NCBI GenBank assembly: GCA_964422725.1
Contig: CAYRCC010000017.1
Span: 1 to 44,895, forward strand
Direction: 5' to 3'
Source: CAKSNH01 sp964422725
Lineage (GTDB): Bacteria > Bacillota > Clostridia > UBA1381
DNA length: 44,895 nucleotides
Made by a program: the position numbers and the translations under genes
Part shown: positions 15,654-25,300 of the stretch, one piece after another
Numbering within the stretch: the first letter of the stretch is position 1
Layout of the letters: every line of letters begins with the position of its first letter
Notes under the pieces: model-generated
What the model was told of the DNA's origin: nothing
Databases searched by the model: none
What the model saw: the letters and a program-made list of their open reading frames with translations, nothing else

Positions 15654-16319
15654 ATGGGAATTGTTTTTGGATATTTATCGTTGATTTGTTTTTGTATATT
15701 AGCGGCAAAATGGGTGGCGAGAAAATGCAAGCTTATTAAAACAGATAAGTTTTTAATGAAAATTCATAAACCGGCAGCTTTGCTGTTAACAGTATTTTGT
15801 ATATTGCATATTAGTTTTGTCATTCCGGTGTTGAGAAACCGCGCCATATCGGTAAATGTATCGGGCGCATTGGCAGTTGCGTTTATACTTGCTCTAATCA
15901 TTTCCTGTCATACGCTGAAACGCAAAGACGTAAGAATGAAATGGCATAGAGGGTTAACAATACTTACGGCAGTATGTGTTGTCTGGCATATTGCTGCGTA
16001 TTTTGCGGATTTTAAAGAATATCGGCGGAGAATTGAGAGTATAACGTTTAAGAATATAGAATTGTCGGACATCAAAGACGGAACATATATCGGCGAGTAC
16101 GATGCCGGATACATATATGCCAAGGTGAAAGTAATGGTTGAGGACGGCAAAATCATTTCAATAAATCTTATGGAACACAGAAATGAGCGTGGGAAAGCGG
16201 CTGAGGTGATTGTTGATAATATAGTTGCGGAACAGAAAATTGATGTAGATGTGATTAGCGGTGCTACCAATTCCGGCAATGTTATTAAAAAGGCGATTGA
16301 AAATGCAGTCACGCAATAG
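15654..16319 (+). CDS. membrane protein with paired-histidine helices and FMN-binding domain
   Basis: A 221-residue protein in two parts. The N-terminal half has about four membrane segments, two of which carry histidine pairs with identical 14-residue spacing (His38/His52 and His98/His112), the pattern of bis-haem ferric-reductase or cytochrome-b-like modules. The C-terminal part (about 140-221) is an FMN-binding domain with DGTYIGEYDAGYIYAKVKV and DVISGATNSG, where Thr205 would be the residue flavinylated by ApbE in this family. Together this suggests a transmembrane electron carrier moving electrons from the membrane to an external flavin. Partners and acceptor are unknown. It follows the dehydrogenase gene by 38 bases. 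Confidence 0.75.
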   Translation: MGIVFGYLSLICFCILAAKWVARKCKLIKTDKFLMKIHKPAALLLTVFCILHISFVIPVLRNRAISVNVSGALAVAFILALIISCHTLKRKDVRMKWHRGLTILTAVCVVWHIAAYFADFKEYRRRIESITFKNIELSDIKDGTYIGEYDAGYIYAKVKVMVEDGKIISINLMEHRNERGKAAEVIVDNIVAEQKIDVDVISGATNSGNVIKKAIENAVTQ

Positions 16320-16418
16320 AACTATGTGTTTTCGATAAATGACAGATTTATTTGTGGTATTTTCACGGCAACATTTTGCTGAGTATAAAGTTTACAGAAG
16401 GGGACTGTGAAGTTCTTT

Positions 16419-16573
16419 CAGAGTGTAGACTTATTAGTTTTACTTAAAATTTTTGAGACGGTTTCGCTGTCGGCGGACGACGATTTAAGGTTCTGCCTTA
16501 AAAATCCGCAAGCCTTTGAAAAGGCTTGACCTAAACTTCAATACAAAACACATTGTGTTTTATCTACAGTCTG
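16419..16573 (+). repeat. palindrome-rich repeat element, copy A (155 bp)
   Basis: Shares its left half (GTAGACTTATTAGTTTT...), its TTAAGG..CCTTAA module and its CAAGCCTTTGAAAAGGCTTG module with copy B (36879-37088). Ends are imperfect inverted repeats, CAGAGTGTAGAC and ATCTACAGTCTG. Relative to copy B it lacks 66 bp between two similar hairpins and has 11 bp extra near the right end, where an AAAACAC/GTGTTTT hairpin replaces ACAAATTTGT. Non-coding. Confidence 0.85.
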
Positions 16574-16575
16574 AG

Positions 16576-16599
16576 AGGACTGCGAAAAGCAGTCCTTTT
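16576..16599 (+). terminator. short hairpin with T-run at right edge of copy A
   Basis: Perfect 8-bp stem (16576-16583 with 16589-16596), 5-nt loop, then TTT. A shortened relative of this hairpin sequence lies on the other side of copy A (16402-16418). Confidence 0.6.
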
Positions 16600-16616
16600 G
16601 AAAATATTGTGCGAAG

Positions 16617-16668
16617 GAAATCCCGAAACACAGCCAAATCAAGCTGTGTTTCGGGATTTCTTTGTGTT
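16617..16668 (+). terminator. strong terminator hairpin
   Basis: Perfect 18-bp stem (16617-16634 with 16643-16660), 8-nt loop, followed by a T-rich stretch. Probably ends transcription from the FMN-binding protein gene. Confidence 0.75.
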
Positions 16669-16671
16669 CTT

Positions 16672-16722
16672 AAAAGGGGTGTGTAAAATGATATTCAAAA
16701 ATCATTTTACTGCAACCCCTTT
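16672..16722 (-). terminator. terminator of the LCP operon
   Basis: Two-part stem: 16673-16680 with 16715-16722 and 16684-16692 with 16701-16709. On the minus strand it lies about 30 bases after the LCP stop and is followed by TTTT. Confidence 0.75.
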
Positions 16723-16754
16723 GATGTTTGTTTTATTCAAATGCAGTAACCGTT

Positions 16755-18275
16755 TTATTCCTCGGTATCCAAATTGAAAATTGTTTCAATATCGGAAACC
16801 TCAGAAGAACCTCCGCCGGAATCGGAACGTTCGGTTTCTGAAACTGTTTCTTTTGAATTTGATGTTTTGTTCGTGCTGTCTGTATCGGTTTTACCTGTGT
16901 CGGATACATTGTTTGCATTTGCGGCAGAGGTGTTGTTTTTACTGCTGTTTTCCGAAACGGATTCAGTATCGGTTTCGGTAGCTTTCGGCTTTTCGGTAGC
17001 TTTTGTTTTTTCAGTAGCCTTTGGTTTTTCGGTAGCTTTTGGTTTTTCGGTAGCTTTTGGCTTTTCGGTAGCTTTCGCTTTCTCCGTATTCTGCGGTGCT
17101 GTTGATACAGATGAATTGTTTGTATTGTCAGACTTTTCGGCATCGCTGTTTTTAGATGTTTCGGGAACTGGCGTTTGCGAAACGGTTGTTTTTTTGTTTG
17201 TTTTTGATGTAGATTTCGATGTGGATGTAGTCTTGGAGTTTTTTGACTTAGATGTTCCGTCCGGAGAATCTATCGTTATTTTCGAGGCATCATAGCCAAA
17301 CACACTTTCAACCAACACTTTAGTTTCTGCCAAGTCGCAAATCCAATAAGACGCACCGTAGTCCACACCGTTATTTTCACCCGGAAGATGGTATGTAGAT
17401 ATTTTGTCGGAGCTGAATCCTTTCAAATATCCGGCATACTTTGTAATATCCGATACGGTAAAGTTGGTTTTTATATCCTTAGACATCTGTTCAAAAATAT
17501 CCGGAATTTTCAGTATCAATTTTGCGTTCAGTTTTTGGTCAACCAAAGCCTTGACAAAATCCTGCTGCATTTGCACACGTCCCAAGTCACCCTCGGCATA
17601 ACCGCCGTTTTTGACAAGACTGCTTTTTCTGTATCGCAGAAGCTGCTGTACTTGATTGCCTTTAAGGGTTTGCAGACCCGGCTTTAAGTGTATATGCAGA
17701 TTTTGATATGGGTCATCGTAATTCATACCTCTGCCCTTACCCTCAACATCGGGTACGTCAAACTCAACTCCGCCGAGTAAGTCGATAAAATTGTCAATAG
17801 CACTGAAACTAAATTCCACATAATAATTTATAGGTATACCCGTAAGACGTGTTACCGCCTCAATAGTGCCCTCAGGACCGGCAATTTTGCCTTTCATACC
17901 GCCTATTGCGTGAGCGGCATTTATTTTTTGGTATTTACTTCCTATATACATACGAGTATCACGCGGTATTGACAGCATATTTACACTGTCGTTTTCTATA
18001 TCATACGATGCCACCATTATAGCATCTGTGCGCAGTCCCTCAACGTCAACGCCGAGCAGAAGAACATTGATTTTACCTTCTTTTTTAAGGTCAACCTCAA
18101 CAAGACTGGAGTCCTCGTCGATATCAGTACCGTCTTTTGAAAAGTCACAGCCCATAAATATTGCGCCGACGACTACTATAACAGCAAGCATAATTCCGAG
18201 TACAAAAAAGTACTTTTTTGCGTTAAAACGTATATGTTTGAGTTTTCTCTTGGGATTTTTCTTAACTCTTTTCAA
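16755..18275 (-). CDS. LytR-CpsA-Psr (LCP) family cell-wall ligase with repeat tail
   Basis: LCP enzymes sit in the membrane and attach polyprenyl-linked teichoic acid or other wall polymers to peptidoglycan outside the cell. This 506-residue protein has a basic cytoplasmic start, one membrane segment (about 21-43) and an LCP domain (about 65-290) with INVLLLGVDVEGLRTDAIMV, MLSIPRDTRMYIG, KINAAHAIGG and QLLRYRKSS holding the conserved Arg/Asp residues. After about residue 340 it becomes a Ser/Thr/Lys/Glu-rich disordered tail with six KATEKP-like units, encoded by an 18-bp tandem repeat. The start appears to be TTG 18275 with GAGG 8 bases upstream. Second gene of a two-LCP operon. Confidence 0.9.
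   Translation of the reverse strand: MKRVKKNPKRKLKHIRFNAKKYFFVLGIMLAVIVVVGAIFMGCDFSKDGTDIDEDSSLVEVDLKKEGKINVLLLGVDVEGLRTDAIMVASYDIENDSVNMLSIPRDTRMYIGSKYQKINAAHAIGGMKGKIAGPEGTIEAVTRLTGIPINYYVEFSFSAIDNFIDLLGGVEFDVPDVEGKGRGMNYDDPYQNLHIHLKPGLQTLKGNQVQQLLRYRKSSLVKNGGYAEGDLGRVQMQQDFVKALVDQKLNAKLILKIPDIFEQMSKDIKTNFTVSDITKYAGYLKGFSSDKISTYHLPGENNGVDYGASYWICDLAETKVLVESVFGYDASKITIDSPDGTSKSKNSKTTSTSKSTSKTNKKTTVSQTPVPETSKNSDAEKSDNTNNSSVSTAPQNTEKAKATEKPKATEKPKATEKPKATEKTKATEKPKATETDTESVSENSSKNNTSAANANNVSDTGKTDTDSTNKTSNSKETVSETERSDSGGGSSEVSDIETIFNLDTEE
16975..17082 (-). repeat. six 18-bp tandem repeats in the LCP tail
   Basis: Units at 16975, 16993, 17011, 17029, 17047 and 17065, each close to TCGGTAGCTTTTGGTTTT on the + strand, encode KATEKP-type hexapeptides on the minus strand. 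The unit is a multiple of three, so copy-number change would alter tail length without a frameshift. Confidence 0.9.
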
Positions 18276-18314
18276 TTTAATTTCCTCACCTTTCGTACAT
18301 CAATTGTGTAAAAA

Positions 18315-19682
18315 TCATTCTGTAATTTCCGGTGTTTCCGCCTCCTCATTATCAGGTGCCGGTTTGGACAGCGGCGTTGGTGTTAAAGGCGGTGCCGTTG
18401 CAGATACCGATTCTGCCGTTGGCGATGCCGGGGCAGATGTCGGAGTGTCAGTTTCCTTTTCATTTTCCATCTCGGAAGTGTTTGCGGAGTTTACTGTAGG
18501 CACAGCTGTCGGCTCGGAAGTTGGTTTGCTCGGCTGAACAGATGGACTTTCGGTACTTTTTACCGTTTCGGCAGAAACCGAAATATCAGAATCCTTGCTG
18601 TTTTCCGGCGTTTTGTTTTCGACAGCGGGTTCTTTTGTCGATTCGGTACGCGAAACAGGTGCGGAAGTTGCTTTTGTGTTTTTCGTGTCCTTTGAACGGC
18701 TCGAACCGTCAGAGGAATGAATTGTTATTTTTGAAGCATCATAACCGAAAGTGTCCTGTATTAAGTCTTTAGTTTTGCTGATATCGCATATCCAGTATGA
18801 GGCACCGTAATCGGTATCGTTGTAACCGCCCGGCAGCTGATACATAGCGATGCTGTCGGCGGACAAATCCTTTACGTTCGGAAGATATTTCATTATGTCA
18901 ACCAAATCGACGTTGGTTGTAATATCCTTGCTTAGCTGTTTGAATAAATCCGGAATTGTTTTTATGGTTGATACATTCAGCTTCTGTTCACACAACGATT
19001 TCAGGAAATCCTGCTGTACGCGCACTCTTGCAATGTCGCCCTCGGGATAACGTCTGAAACGGACAAGTTGTTCGGCCTTGTCGCCGTCAAGGAGCTGATA
19101 CCCCTTTTTTAAGTCAATATACAAATCCTGATACGGGTCGCTGTAATGCATATCCCTCGGAACGTCAAACTCAACTCCGCCGAGAACGTCGATGGCGTTT
19201 CGGAAAGTTGCAAAGTTAAATTCCACATAGTAATTTATAGGGATTCCGGTAATACGAGTTACTGCTTCGATAGTTCCCTGAGGACCTTTTATTTTTCCTT
19301 TTTGAGTAATGGCGTGCGCGGCGTTTATTTTTTGGTATCTTGTGCCGATGTACATACGAGTATCACGCGGTATCGACAAAATATTAACTTTATTGTCATC
19401 AAGGTCGTAAGAGGCAATAATTATTACGTCGGTTCGCAGTCCATCTTTGTCCACACCAAGTATCAGAGCGTTAACCTTACCCGTTGCTTTATCCACAGGG
19501 ACAATCAAATCCTCGCTGATTTCGACATTTTCCTCTTCAACGGGCTCGCTTGTGTCAAAAGCACCGCAGGCAAATGCAATGAAAAATACCGATAAAACAA
19601 CTGCCAGTGATATTCCGAGTACAAGCAAATAAAGCTTTAAATTTATTTTCAATTTTACACGCGTTGCCGATTTTTTTTTCAT
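18315..19682 (-). CDS. LytR-CpsA-Psr (LCP) family cell-wall ligase
   Basis: A 455-residue paralogue of the next gene: basic start, membrane segment (about 15-37), LCP domain with VNALILGVDKDGLRTDVIII, ILSIPRDTRMYIG, KINAAHAITQKG, GIPINYYVEFNF and QLVRFRRYPEGD, then a Ser/Thr/Pro/Glu-rich tail without the hexapeptide repeat. The open frame reaches 19727, but ATG 19682 is preferred: TAGGAGA lies 9 bases upstream and it gives the MKKKSATRVK start matching its paralogue. It has a consensus promoter and leads the pair, separated by 39 bases. Likely extracytoplasmic role is joining secondary wall polymers to peptidoglycan; which polymer is unknown. Confidence 0.9.
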   Translation of the reverse strand: MKKKSATRVKLKINLKLYLLVLGISLAVVLSVFFIAFACGAFDTSEPVEEENVEISEDLIVPVDKATGKVNALILGVDKDGLRTDVIIIASYDLDDNKVNILSIPRDTRMYIGTRYQKINAAHAITQKGKIKGPQGTIEAVTRITGIPINYYVEFNFATFRNAIDVLGGVEFDVPRDMHYSDPYQDLYIDLKKGYQLLDGDKAEQLVRFRRYPEGDIARVRVQQDFLKSLCEQKLNVSTIKTIPDLFKQLSKDITTNVDLVDIMKYLPNVKDLSADSIAMYQLPGGYNDTDYGASYWICDISKTKDLIQDTFGYDASKITIHSSDGSSRSKDTKNTKATSAPVSRTESTKEPAVENKTPENSKDSDISVSAETVKSTESPSVQPSKPTSEPTAVPTVNSANTSEMENEKETDTPTSAPASPTAESVSATAPPLTPTPLSKPAPDNEEAETPEITE

Positions 19683-19769
19683 ATTCAGTATTCTCCTAAA
19701 ACTATTCGTATTTATCATATTTATCATATTTATCTATAATTCTTTATAAAAATACTTATTAACTTATTA

Positions 19770-19799
19770 ATTATATCACTCCGCATTATGATATGTCAA
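19770..19799 (-). promoter_or_regulatory. sigma-A promoter of the LCP operon
   Basis: On the minus strand: TTGACA (19794-19799), 18-bp spacer, TATAAT (19770-19775), about 90 bases before the LCP start. Confidence 0.75.
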
Positions 19800-19864
19800 T
19801 ATCAATAGCATACTCAATTTTATTTATTTTGTACACCGAAAAATGTAAATTTGCATTAAAAGTA

Positions 19865-19893
19865 TTGACTATAGAGAAAAAAGAGGTTATAAT
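19865..19893 (+). promoter_or_regulatory. sigma-A promoter of secDF
   Basis: TTGACT (19865-19870), 17-bp spacer, TATAAT (19888-19893). The leader to the preferred secD start is about 130 bases; I see no recognised regulatory RNA in it. Confidence 0.75.
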
Positions 19894-20031
19894 ATAGTCC
19901 GTAATGGGTTTGATTGCGACAAAATATGCTAAGATTTGGACTGCTTTGGTTGTATGTTACGGCAAAACGGTTCAGTCTTTTATTTTTGTATGCGGTCAGG
20001 CTTGCATAATATGAAAGGATTGATAGTACAC

Positions 20032-21300
20032 ATGAAAAAGAAAAGTATTCTTATTCTTGCAATCATGGTGGTTGTGGCTGTAGCACTGAATTATGTTGCT
20101 TTCTTCGGATACAATATTTGCGGCTATAAGTACGACGGCGTGTTTGACGAGAAATACGGAATCAGAAAAGGTATTGACCTTGCCGGCGGTTCGGTTGTAT
20201 CGTTCCAGGCGGATACGGCAAATCCGTCCGAGTCGGATATGGACGTTGTTGAAACAATATTTTCGACGCGTCTTAATGCGGCAGGTTATACGGAGGCAAG
20301 AATAAGCCGTGCGGAAAACGATAAAATTACGGTTGAAATTCCGTCCGAAACGGATACGGACAAGGCGGCGGCATTGCTTGGCTCAATGGCAAAGCTTACA
20401 TTTGTTGATGCCGATGAAAACGTAATTATGGACGGTGCAACCGACATAAAGAACGCAGAATACAAATACGGTCCGACTCAGGAGGGCGGTGCCTCGAAGG
20501 ATTATGTGCTTTTGACGTTTACCGATAAGGCTGTGGAAAAATTTGCCGCGGCAACCGAGGCAGCTGCCGCACGTATGGCAGAAGGTAAAAACTACATATC
20601 CATAAAAATGGACAATGAAACGCTTATGTCACCGAGCGTAAGCGAGAAAATCAACAGCAATACCTGCGTGATTTCGGGAAGTATGAATACAGAGCAGGCT
20701 AAAAATCTGGCAAATCAGATAAAATCGGGACAGCTGCCGTTCTCAATGACTGTTATTTCAAAGGACACGGTAGGAGCGGAACTGGGTGCAAACGCACTTC
20801 CTACAAGCTTACTTGCCGCCGGTATCGGAATTGTAATAATTATGATATTTATGATTGCTATTTACAGACTGCCGGGACTTATTGCTGATTTGGCACTTGC
20901 GATTTATATTGGCTTGCTTGCACTGATACTGGGTGTTACAAGGGTTAATTTGAGTCTTTCGGGTATTGCCGGTATTGTGCTTTCGATAGGTATGGCGGTT
21001 GATGCCAATGTAATTATATTTGAAAGAATGAAAGAGGAAATGAAACTCGGCAAGACGATAAAAGCATCGGTTGAGGCAGGATTTTCAAAAGCCTTTTCGG
21101 CTATCCTCGATTCTAACATCACCACAATAATTTCGTGTGTGGTTCTTTATGCATCGGGTATCGGTACGGTTGCCGGATTTGCAATGACACTCGGTGTTGG
21201 TGTTGTTGTAAGTATGTTTACCGCGATTATTGTGACTAAGTTCCTGCTGAAACAGGTTATCGGTCTTGATGTTAAGAACCGTAAGCTGTTCAGTGCGTAA
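20032..21300 (+). CDS. secD: protein translocase subunit SecD
   Basis: SecD with SecF forms an RND-type membrane complex that uses the proton motive force to help pull proteins through SecYEG. The 422-residue protein has an N-terminal membrane helix, GIDLAGGSVVSFQAD of the first periplasmic-type domain, FSTRLNAAGYTEARISR, a large extracytoplasmic region and the C-terminal five-helix block starting near LGANALPTSLLAAGIGIV with LSIGMAVDANVIIFERMKEE, the conserved proton-path segment. The frame is open to 19936 (TTG), but ATG 20032 (MKKKSILIL) gives the usual N-terminus; AAAGGA lies 12 bases upstream. secF follows after 15 bases, so this is a split SecD-SecF pair unlike the fused Bacillus protein. 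Confidence 0.95.
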   Translation: MKKKSILILAIMVVVAVALNYVAFFGYNICGYKYDGVFDEKYGIRKGIDLAGGSVVSFQADTANPSESDMDVVETIFSTRLNAAGYTEARISRAENDKITVEIPSETDTDKAAALLGSMAKLTFVDADENVIMDGATDIKNAEYKYGPTQEGGASKDYVLLTFTDKAVEKFAAATEAAAARMAEGKNYISIKMDNETLMSPSVSEKINSNTCVISGSMNTEQAKNLANQIKSGQLPFSMTVISKDTVGAELGANALPTSLLAAGIGIVIIMIFMIAIYRLPGLIADLALAIYIGLLALILGVTRVNLSLSGIAGIVLSIGMAVDANVIIFERMKEEMKLGKTIKASVEAGFSKAFSAILDSNITTIISCVVLYASGIGTVAGFAMTLGVGVVVSMFTAIIVTKFLLKQVIGLDVKNRKLFSA

Positions 21301-21315
21301 GAGGAGGGTGTAAAG

Positions 21316-22209
21316 ATGAAAATTGATTTTGTAAAGAATAAAATAAAATTTTTGATTATACCTGCCGTAATTATCGTATTGGGTATTGTTTTCTTTGCTG
21401 TCAAAGGCGGCTTTAACTTTGATATTGAGTTTATGGGCGGTGTCAGAATGCAGGTTGACCTCGGCAAAGATGTAAGCACGCAAGATGTTGCAAAACTTAT
21501 AGCACAAAAGAATAATGTTAAGGCGGTTGTGCAGAAATCAGGTACGGGAAATCAGGTAATAATTAAAGTGCCGCCCGTTGAAGAAAATGTAAAAGATGAG
21601 ATTTTTAACACTCTTAAAGCCGAGTACAGCCTTGAGGATACGGCACTTATGTCAGTAGGAAGCGCTACCGCAAGCTATGGTGCGCAGACACAGCAGAAAA
21701 CTTTGCTTTATACGTTGATTGCGATAGCATGTATACTTGTTTACATTGCGTTTCGTTTTGAGTGGCGTTCGGCTGTTATGGCAGTTATTGCGCTTGCGAT
21801 TAACATAGTTGTAATGTTTGCGGTGTATGCGATTTCGTATGTACCTATAAATACAACGTTTATTGCGGCTATGCTTACGGTTGTAGGTTATTCGATAAAC
21901 AACACGATAGTTGTGTTTGACAGAATCCGTGAGAATATGAAAAACATCAAGGGTTCGGTTTCGCAGATTGTAAATGTCAGCATTTTAGAGAGTATGGGTC
22001 GTACATTGAATACAACAATTACTACACTCATTACTATTATAATGCTTTACATCATAGGTGTTCAGTCAATCAAGGAATTTGCGTTCCCGTTGATTGTCGG
22101 CGTGCTTATAGGTGCGTACAGCTCGATATTTATAGCAAGTCCGTTTTGGGCAGCATGGAAAGAAAGCACAAAGAACGCTGTTAAAAATAAAAAGGTCAAA
22201 GCTAAATAA
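21316..22209 (+). CDS. secF: protein translocase subunit SecF
   Basis: Partner of SecD (297 residues). It shows an N-terminal membrane helix, NFDIEFMGGVRMQVDL, a small extracytoplasmic domain and the membrane block YTLIAIACILVYIAFRFEWR with MLTVVGYSINNTIVVFDRIR, the SecF signature. Preceded by GAGGAGGG and followed by a strong terminator, so secD-secF is a two-gene operon. Confidence 0.96.
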   Translation: MKIDFVKNKIKFLIIPAVIIVLGIVFFAVKGGFNFDIEFMGGVRMQVDLGKDVSTQDVAKLIAQKNNVKAVVQKSGTGNQVIIKVPPVEENVKDEIFNTLKAEYSLEDTALMSVGSATASYGAQTQQKTLLYTLIAIACILVYIAFRFEWRSAVMAVIALAINIVVMFAVYAISYVPINTTFIAAMLTVVGYSINNTIVVFDRIRENMKNIKGSVSQIVNVSILESMGRTLNTTITTLITIIMLYIIGVQSIKEFAFPLIVGVLIGAYSSIFIASPFWAAWKESTKNAVKNKKVKAK

Positions 22210-22227
22210 TGCATTGTTAAGTACTGA

Positions 22228-22260
22228 AATAACCTCCGTTGCGGAGGTTATTTTATTTTC
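22228..22260 (+). terminator. intrinsic terminator of secDF
   Basis: Perfect 11-bp stem (22228-22238 with 22242-22252), 3-nt loop, followed by TTATTTTC. Confidence 0.92.
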
Positions 22261-22278
22261 TGAATTATATAATAGTAC

Positions 22279-22307
22279 TTGACAATTAAACATAAATATG
22301 ATTTAAT
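22279..22307 (+). promoter_or_regulatory. sigma-A promoter of the GH43 gene
   Basis: TTGACA (22279-22284), 17-bp spacer, TTTAAT (22302-22307), about 40 bases before the start. A TTAATTAA palindrome overlaps the -10 region and could bind a regulator. Confidence 0.7.
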
Positions 22308-22348
22308 TAACATAAAGACTAATTTATATAATATAAGGAGAGAGCATT

Positions 22349-25300
22349 ATGAAGTCTGTACTGAAAAAGATAGCGGCGGTTTTGATAGCGGCGGCGATTT
22401 TAACTACAGGATTTGTTTTGCCGGTTACAGCAGAACGAGGTGACACGGTTTTGAGCATATCTTTTGATGACGCTGAAAATGACACTGCGTATACGGTCCG
22501 ATCGGGAGCAAGTCTTGTCGACGGCAGAAACGGCAAAGCACTTAAAACGGCAAACAATACCGCGGCTGATGCCAATTCGTATGCCGCAATTAACGATGTG
22601 GCAGCGATTAACGGTTTGGCAGGGGATTTTACGATTAGTGTGTGGTGCTGTCCGAATGATACCACTATGTGGACAAGATTGTTTGATATAGGTACGGGAA
22701 CGGATAAGTATATGTTTCTTACTCCGTCAAACGGATTTAAAGAGGGGTATCCGCGCTTTGCGATAAAGAACGGCAAAGATGAAGAAATCATTGACAGTGA
22801 TTTGATACTAAATATAGGAAAATGGAACAACATTACAATTACGCGTGAAAGCGGTTTGATGACAATGTATATCAACGGTTGCAGAGCCGGAAGTAACGTG
22901 ATATTAACAAGCCCGTGGGATTTGGGAACGACCACGCAGAACTATATAGGCAAGTCACAGTTTCCCGACCCGTATTTTAACGGTATGATTGATGACTTCA
23001 AGGTTTATAATTATGCAATGTCGGCAGATGAAGTTTATGAAAATTCGGGAAAACTAAGCTATGAAGATAAATATGAAGTGAGGGCGGATTTTTATAATAC
23101 CGAATCTGAAAAACTGCTTGTGCTGAACGGCGAAAAAAGCGTAAAATCTGTTATTAACATCGAAAATAACAATAGGTTTGACGATAACGTTGCCGTTAAA
23201 ATGTATTCGCATTTCGGCGAAAATACGGTTGAACTGGCAAAACAGGAACTGACGGCTATTGCAACCGGAAACAGTCTGCAAGTGACACTGACGGGGGAAG
23301 TGCCGTCTGACTGTGACTACATAAGTGTTGTTGTTGAGAGCGATAATTTGAAACAGCAATTTGACTGCGGGTATTTGGTAAAGTCTGATATTGAACTGCC
23401 GTCAAAGCCGACTGCCTATGCGGCTGAGTCCGACAATCCGGCTTTCGGCGCGCACGACCCAAGCATATTCAAAGACCCTGTTACGGGACACTATTTTGCG
23501 TATTCGTCGCATAATGTGATATTTGAATCCGAAGATTTGATTAACTGGGAGAAACATGATTACAACGGAACAATCAGCGTGCCTCAGAAATGTGCGGATT
23601 TTATTACCGATAACAGCGTTTATCAGGGGTCAGCCGTAAACGGTACATATTGGGCACCGGATATGCTTTATGTTGCAGACGATGAACACCCGTATTGGTT
23701 CTATGTATCTGTTTCGTGCGGTATAGGCGGAAGAAGCTCGGTTATAGGACTTGTTAAAAGTGATTCGCCGCGTATCTGGGACGGTGAATGTGTTGATGAG
23801 GGTGTAGTTATGGCATCGGTTGAGGCTGACGGGTACAAAACAAACTCTATTGATGCAAATATTTACACCGACACAGACGGCAAAAACTACTTTATATGGG
23901 GTTCATTCTGGCAGGGTATACAGGCAGCACCTTTGACCGCTGACGGACGTGTTGAGGGAGTCGATTACACGAGTGATGCGACGATACTTGAAAGCTGTAA
24001 AAATTTCGGTACGGATTTGATGTCGGTTAAAAACGGCGTTGTAGGTCCGGAGGGACCATGGCTGACAACAAATACCGAAAAAGGGTTCAGATACCTGTTT
24101 ACGTCGTACGGCTGGCTCGGAACGAATTACAATATTAGAATTGCAAGAAGTGAATTGAGTAATTCGGTGGGAAATATCATTTCGCAGAAGGACCGTACAG
24201 CATTTAAAGACCATAATAGTAATCAAGTGGCAAACGGTTATACTGACGGCAGTGAAACGGAGACGTGGGGATATAAGCTGATAGGTGCGTATCAGCTTGG
24301 CGATGGAATTATATATTACGGCAACGGACACAATTCGGTATTGAACGATAACGGTGAGTGGTATTTGGTTGACCACGTACGTAAAGTAGCGGATGCCGGT
24401 GCGTTTTTGCAGGTACGCAAAATGCTGTGGACGGAAAGCGGCTGGCCGGTTGTATCGCCGCTCGGTTATACGGGTGAGAAGGTGCAGAAACTTGATGAAA
24501 TGATGCTTTACGGTACGTGGGATTTGGCAAGTGTCGGACAGACACTCAAAGATAGTGCCAACATTACATATAAAGGCTCGGATTTGCCTGTAAAGTCGTC
24601 GGAAATTGTACTTATGCCCGACGGTAAGCTCGGCGGCGGTTTGGGCGAGTGGTCGTTTGACAAAGACCATACCGTAACGCTGAAATTTGTATGTGACGGT
24701 GATGAAGATAAAAATCAATACTTTAAAGCCGGCGACATTATGACAATGTATGCACTGACAGGTTATGATACGGATAAGTCGGAGTATGCGGTTGTTATGA
24801 CGGGGGTTGACGAAAACGCGATTGCACAGTTTGCGAAGAAATCAAACGCAAACGCTTGTGATATGCTTGTCAAAAGAAACACAAAGCCCATTGTGCTTGA
24901 AAAAAGCAAAAACGGAAATCCTATATTGGGTTTTGATGCGAATGGCAGTATTATGTACGCCGGTGATCCGGCGGCAACCGTAGTAGGCGATACGGTATAT
25001 CTTTATGCCGGACACGATGTTGCCGAAACCACGGGGTATTCAATGCCGGAATGGGTTTTGTATACTTCCAAAAATATGGTTGACTGGGAGTATAAGGGCG
25101 TTGTTATGGAAGCGAAAAATATATCGTGGGCAAGCAATGCCACATCGGCTTGGGCAAGTCAAATGGTAAAATACGGCGAGAAGTACTATTTGTATTTCTG
25201 TACGTGGAACAAAAATGACAGCGGTAAACAGTCAATCGGTGTTGCCGTTGCCGACAGTCCGGAAGGACCGTTTGAGGATATCGGAAAACCGCTTGTAAGC

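Larger units (their letters stand above)
16320..16754. other. 435-bp intergenic region between convergent genes
   Basis: No protein gene is supported here. In order it contains a short unremarkable stretch, repeat element copy A (16419-16573), three terminator-type hairpins (16576-16599, 16617-16668, 16672-16722) and the last bases before the LCP gene end. The density of hairpins between two convergent units is unusual. Confidence 0.8.

Noticed and set aside
16975..17082. Possible CRISPR or regulatory repeat array
   Set aside because: Units are 18 bp, contiguous without spacers, and encode a hexapeptide repeat in frame.
19894..20031. SecM-like arrest peptide or regulatory RNA in the secD leader
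   Set aside because: The only open frame there is in frame with secD and shows no arrest motif; no stable conserved-looking fold was apparent.
23903..24718. Minus-strand frame of 271 codons inside the GH43 gene
   Set aside because: The plus strand shows GH43 catalytic motifs throughout; the antisense frame has no motif or start signal.
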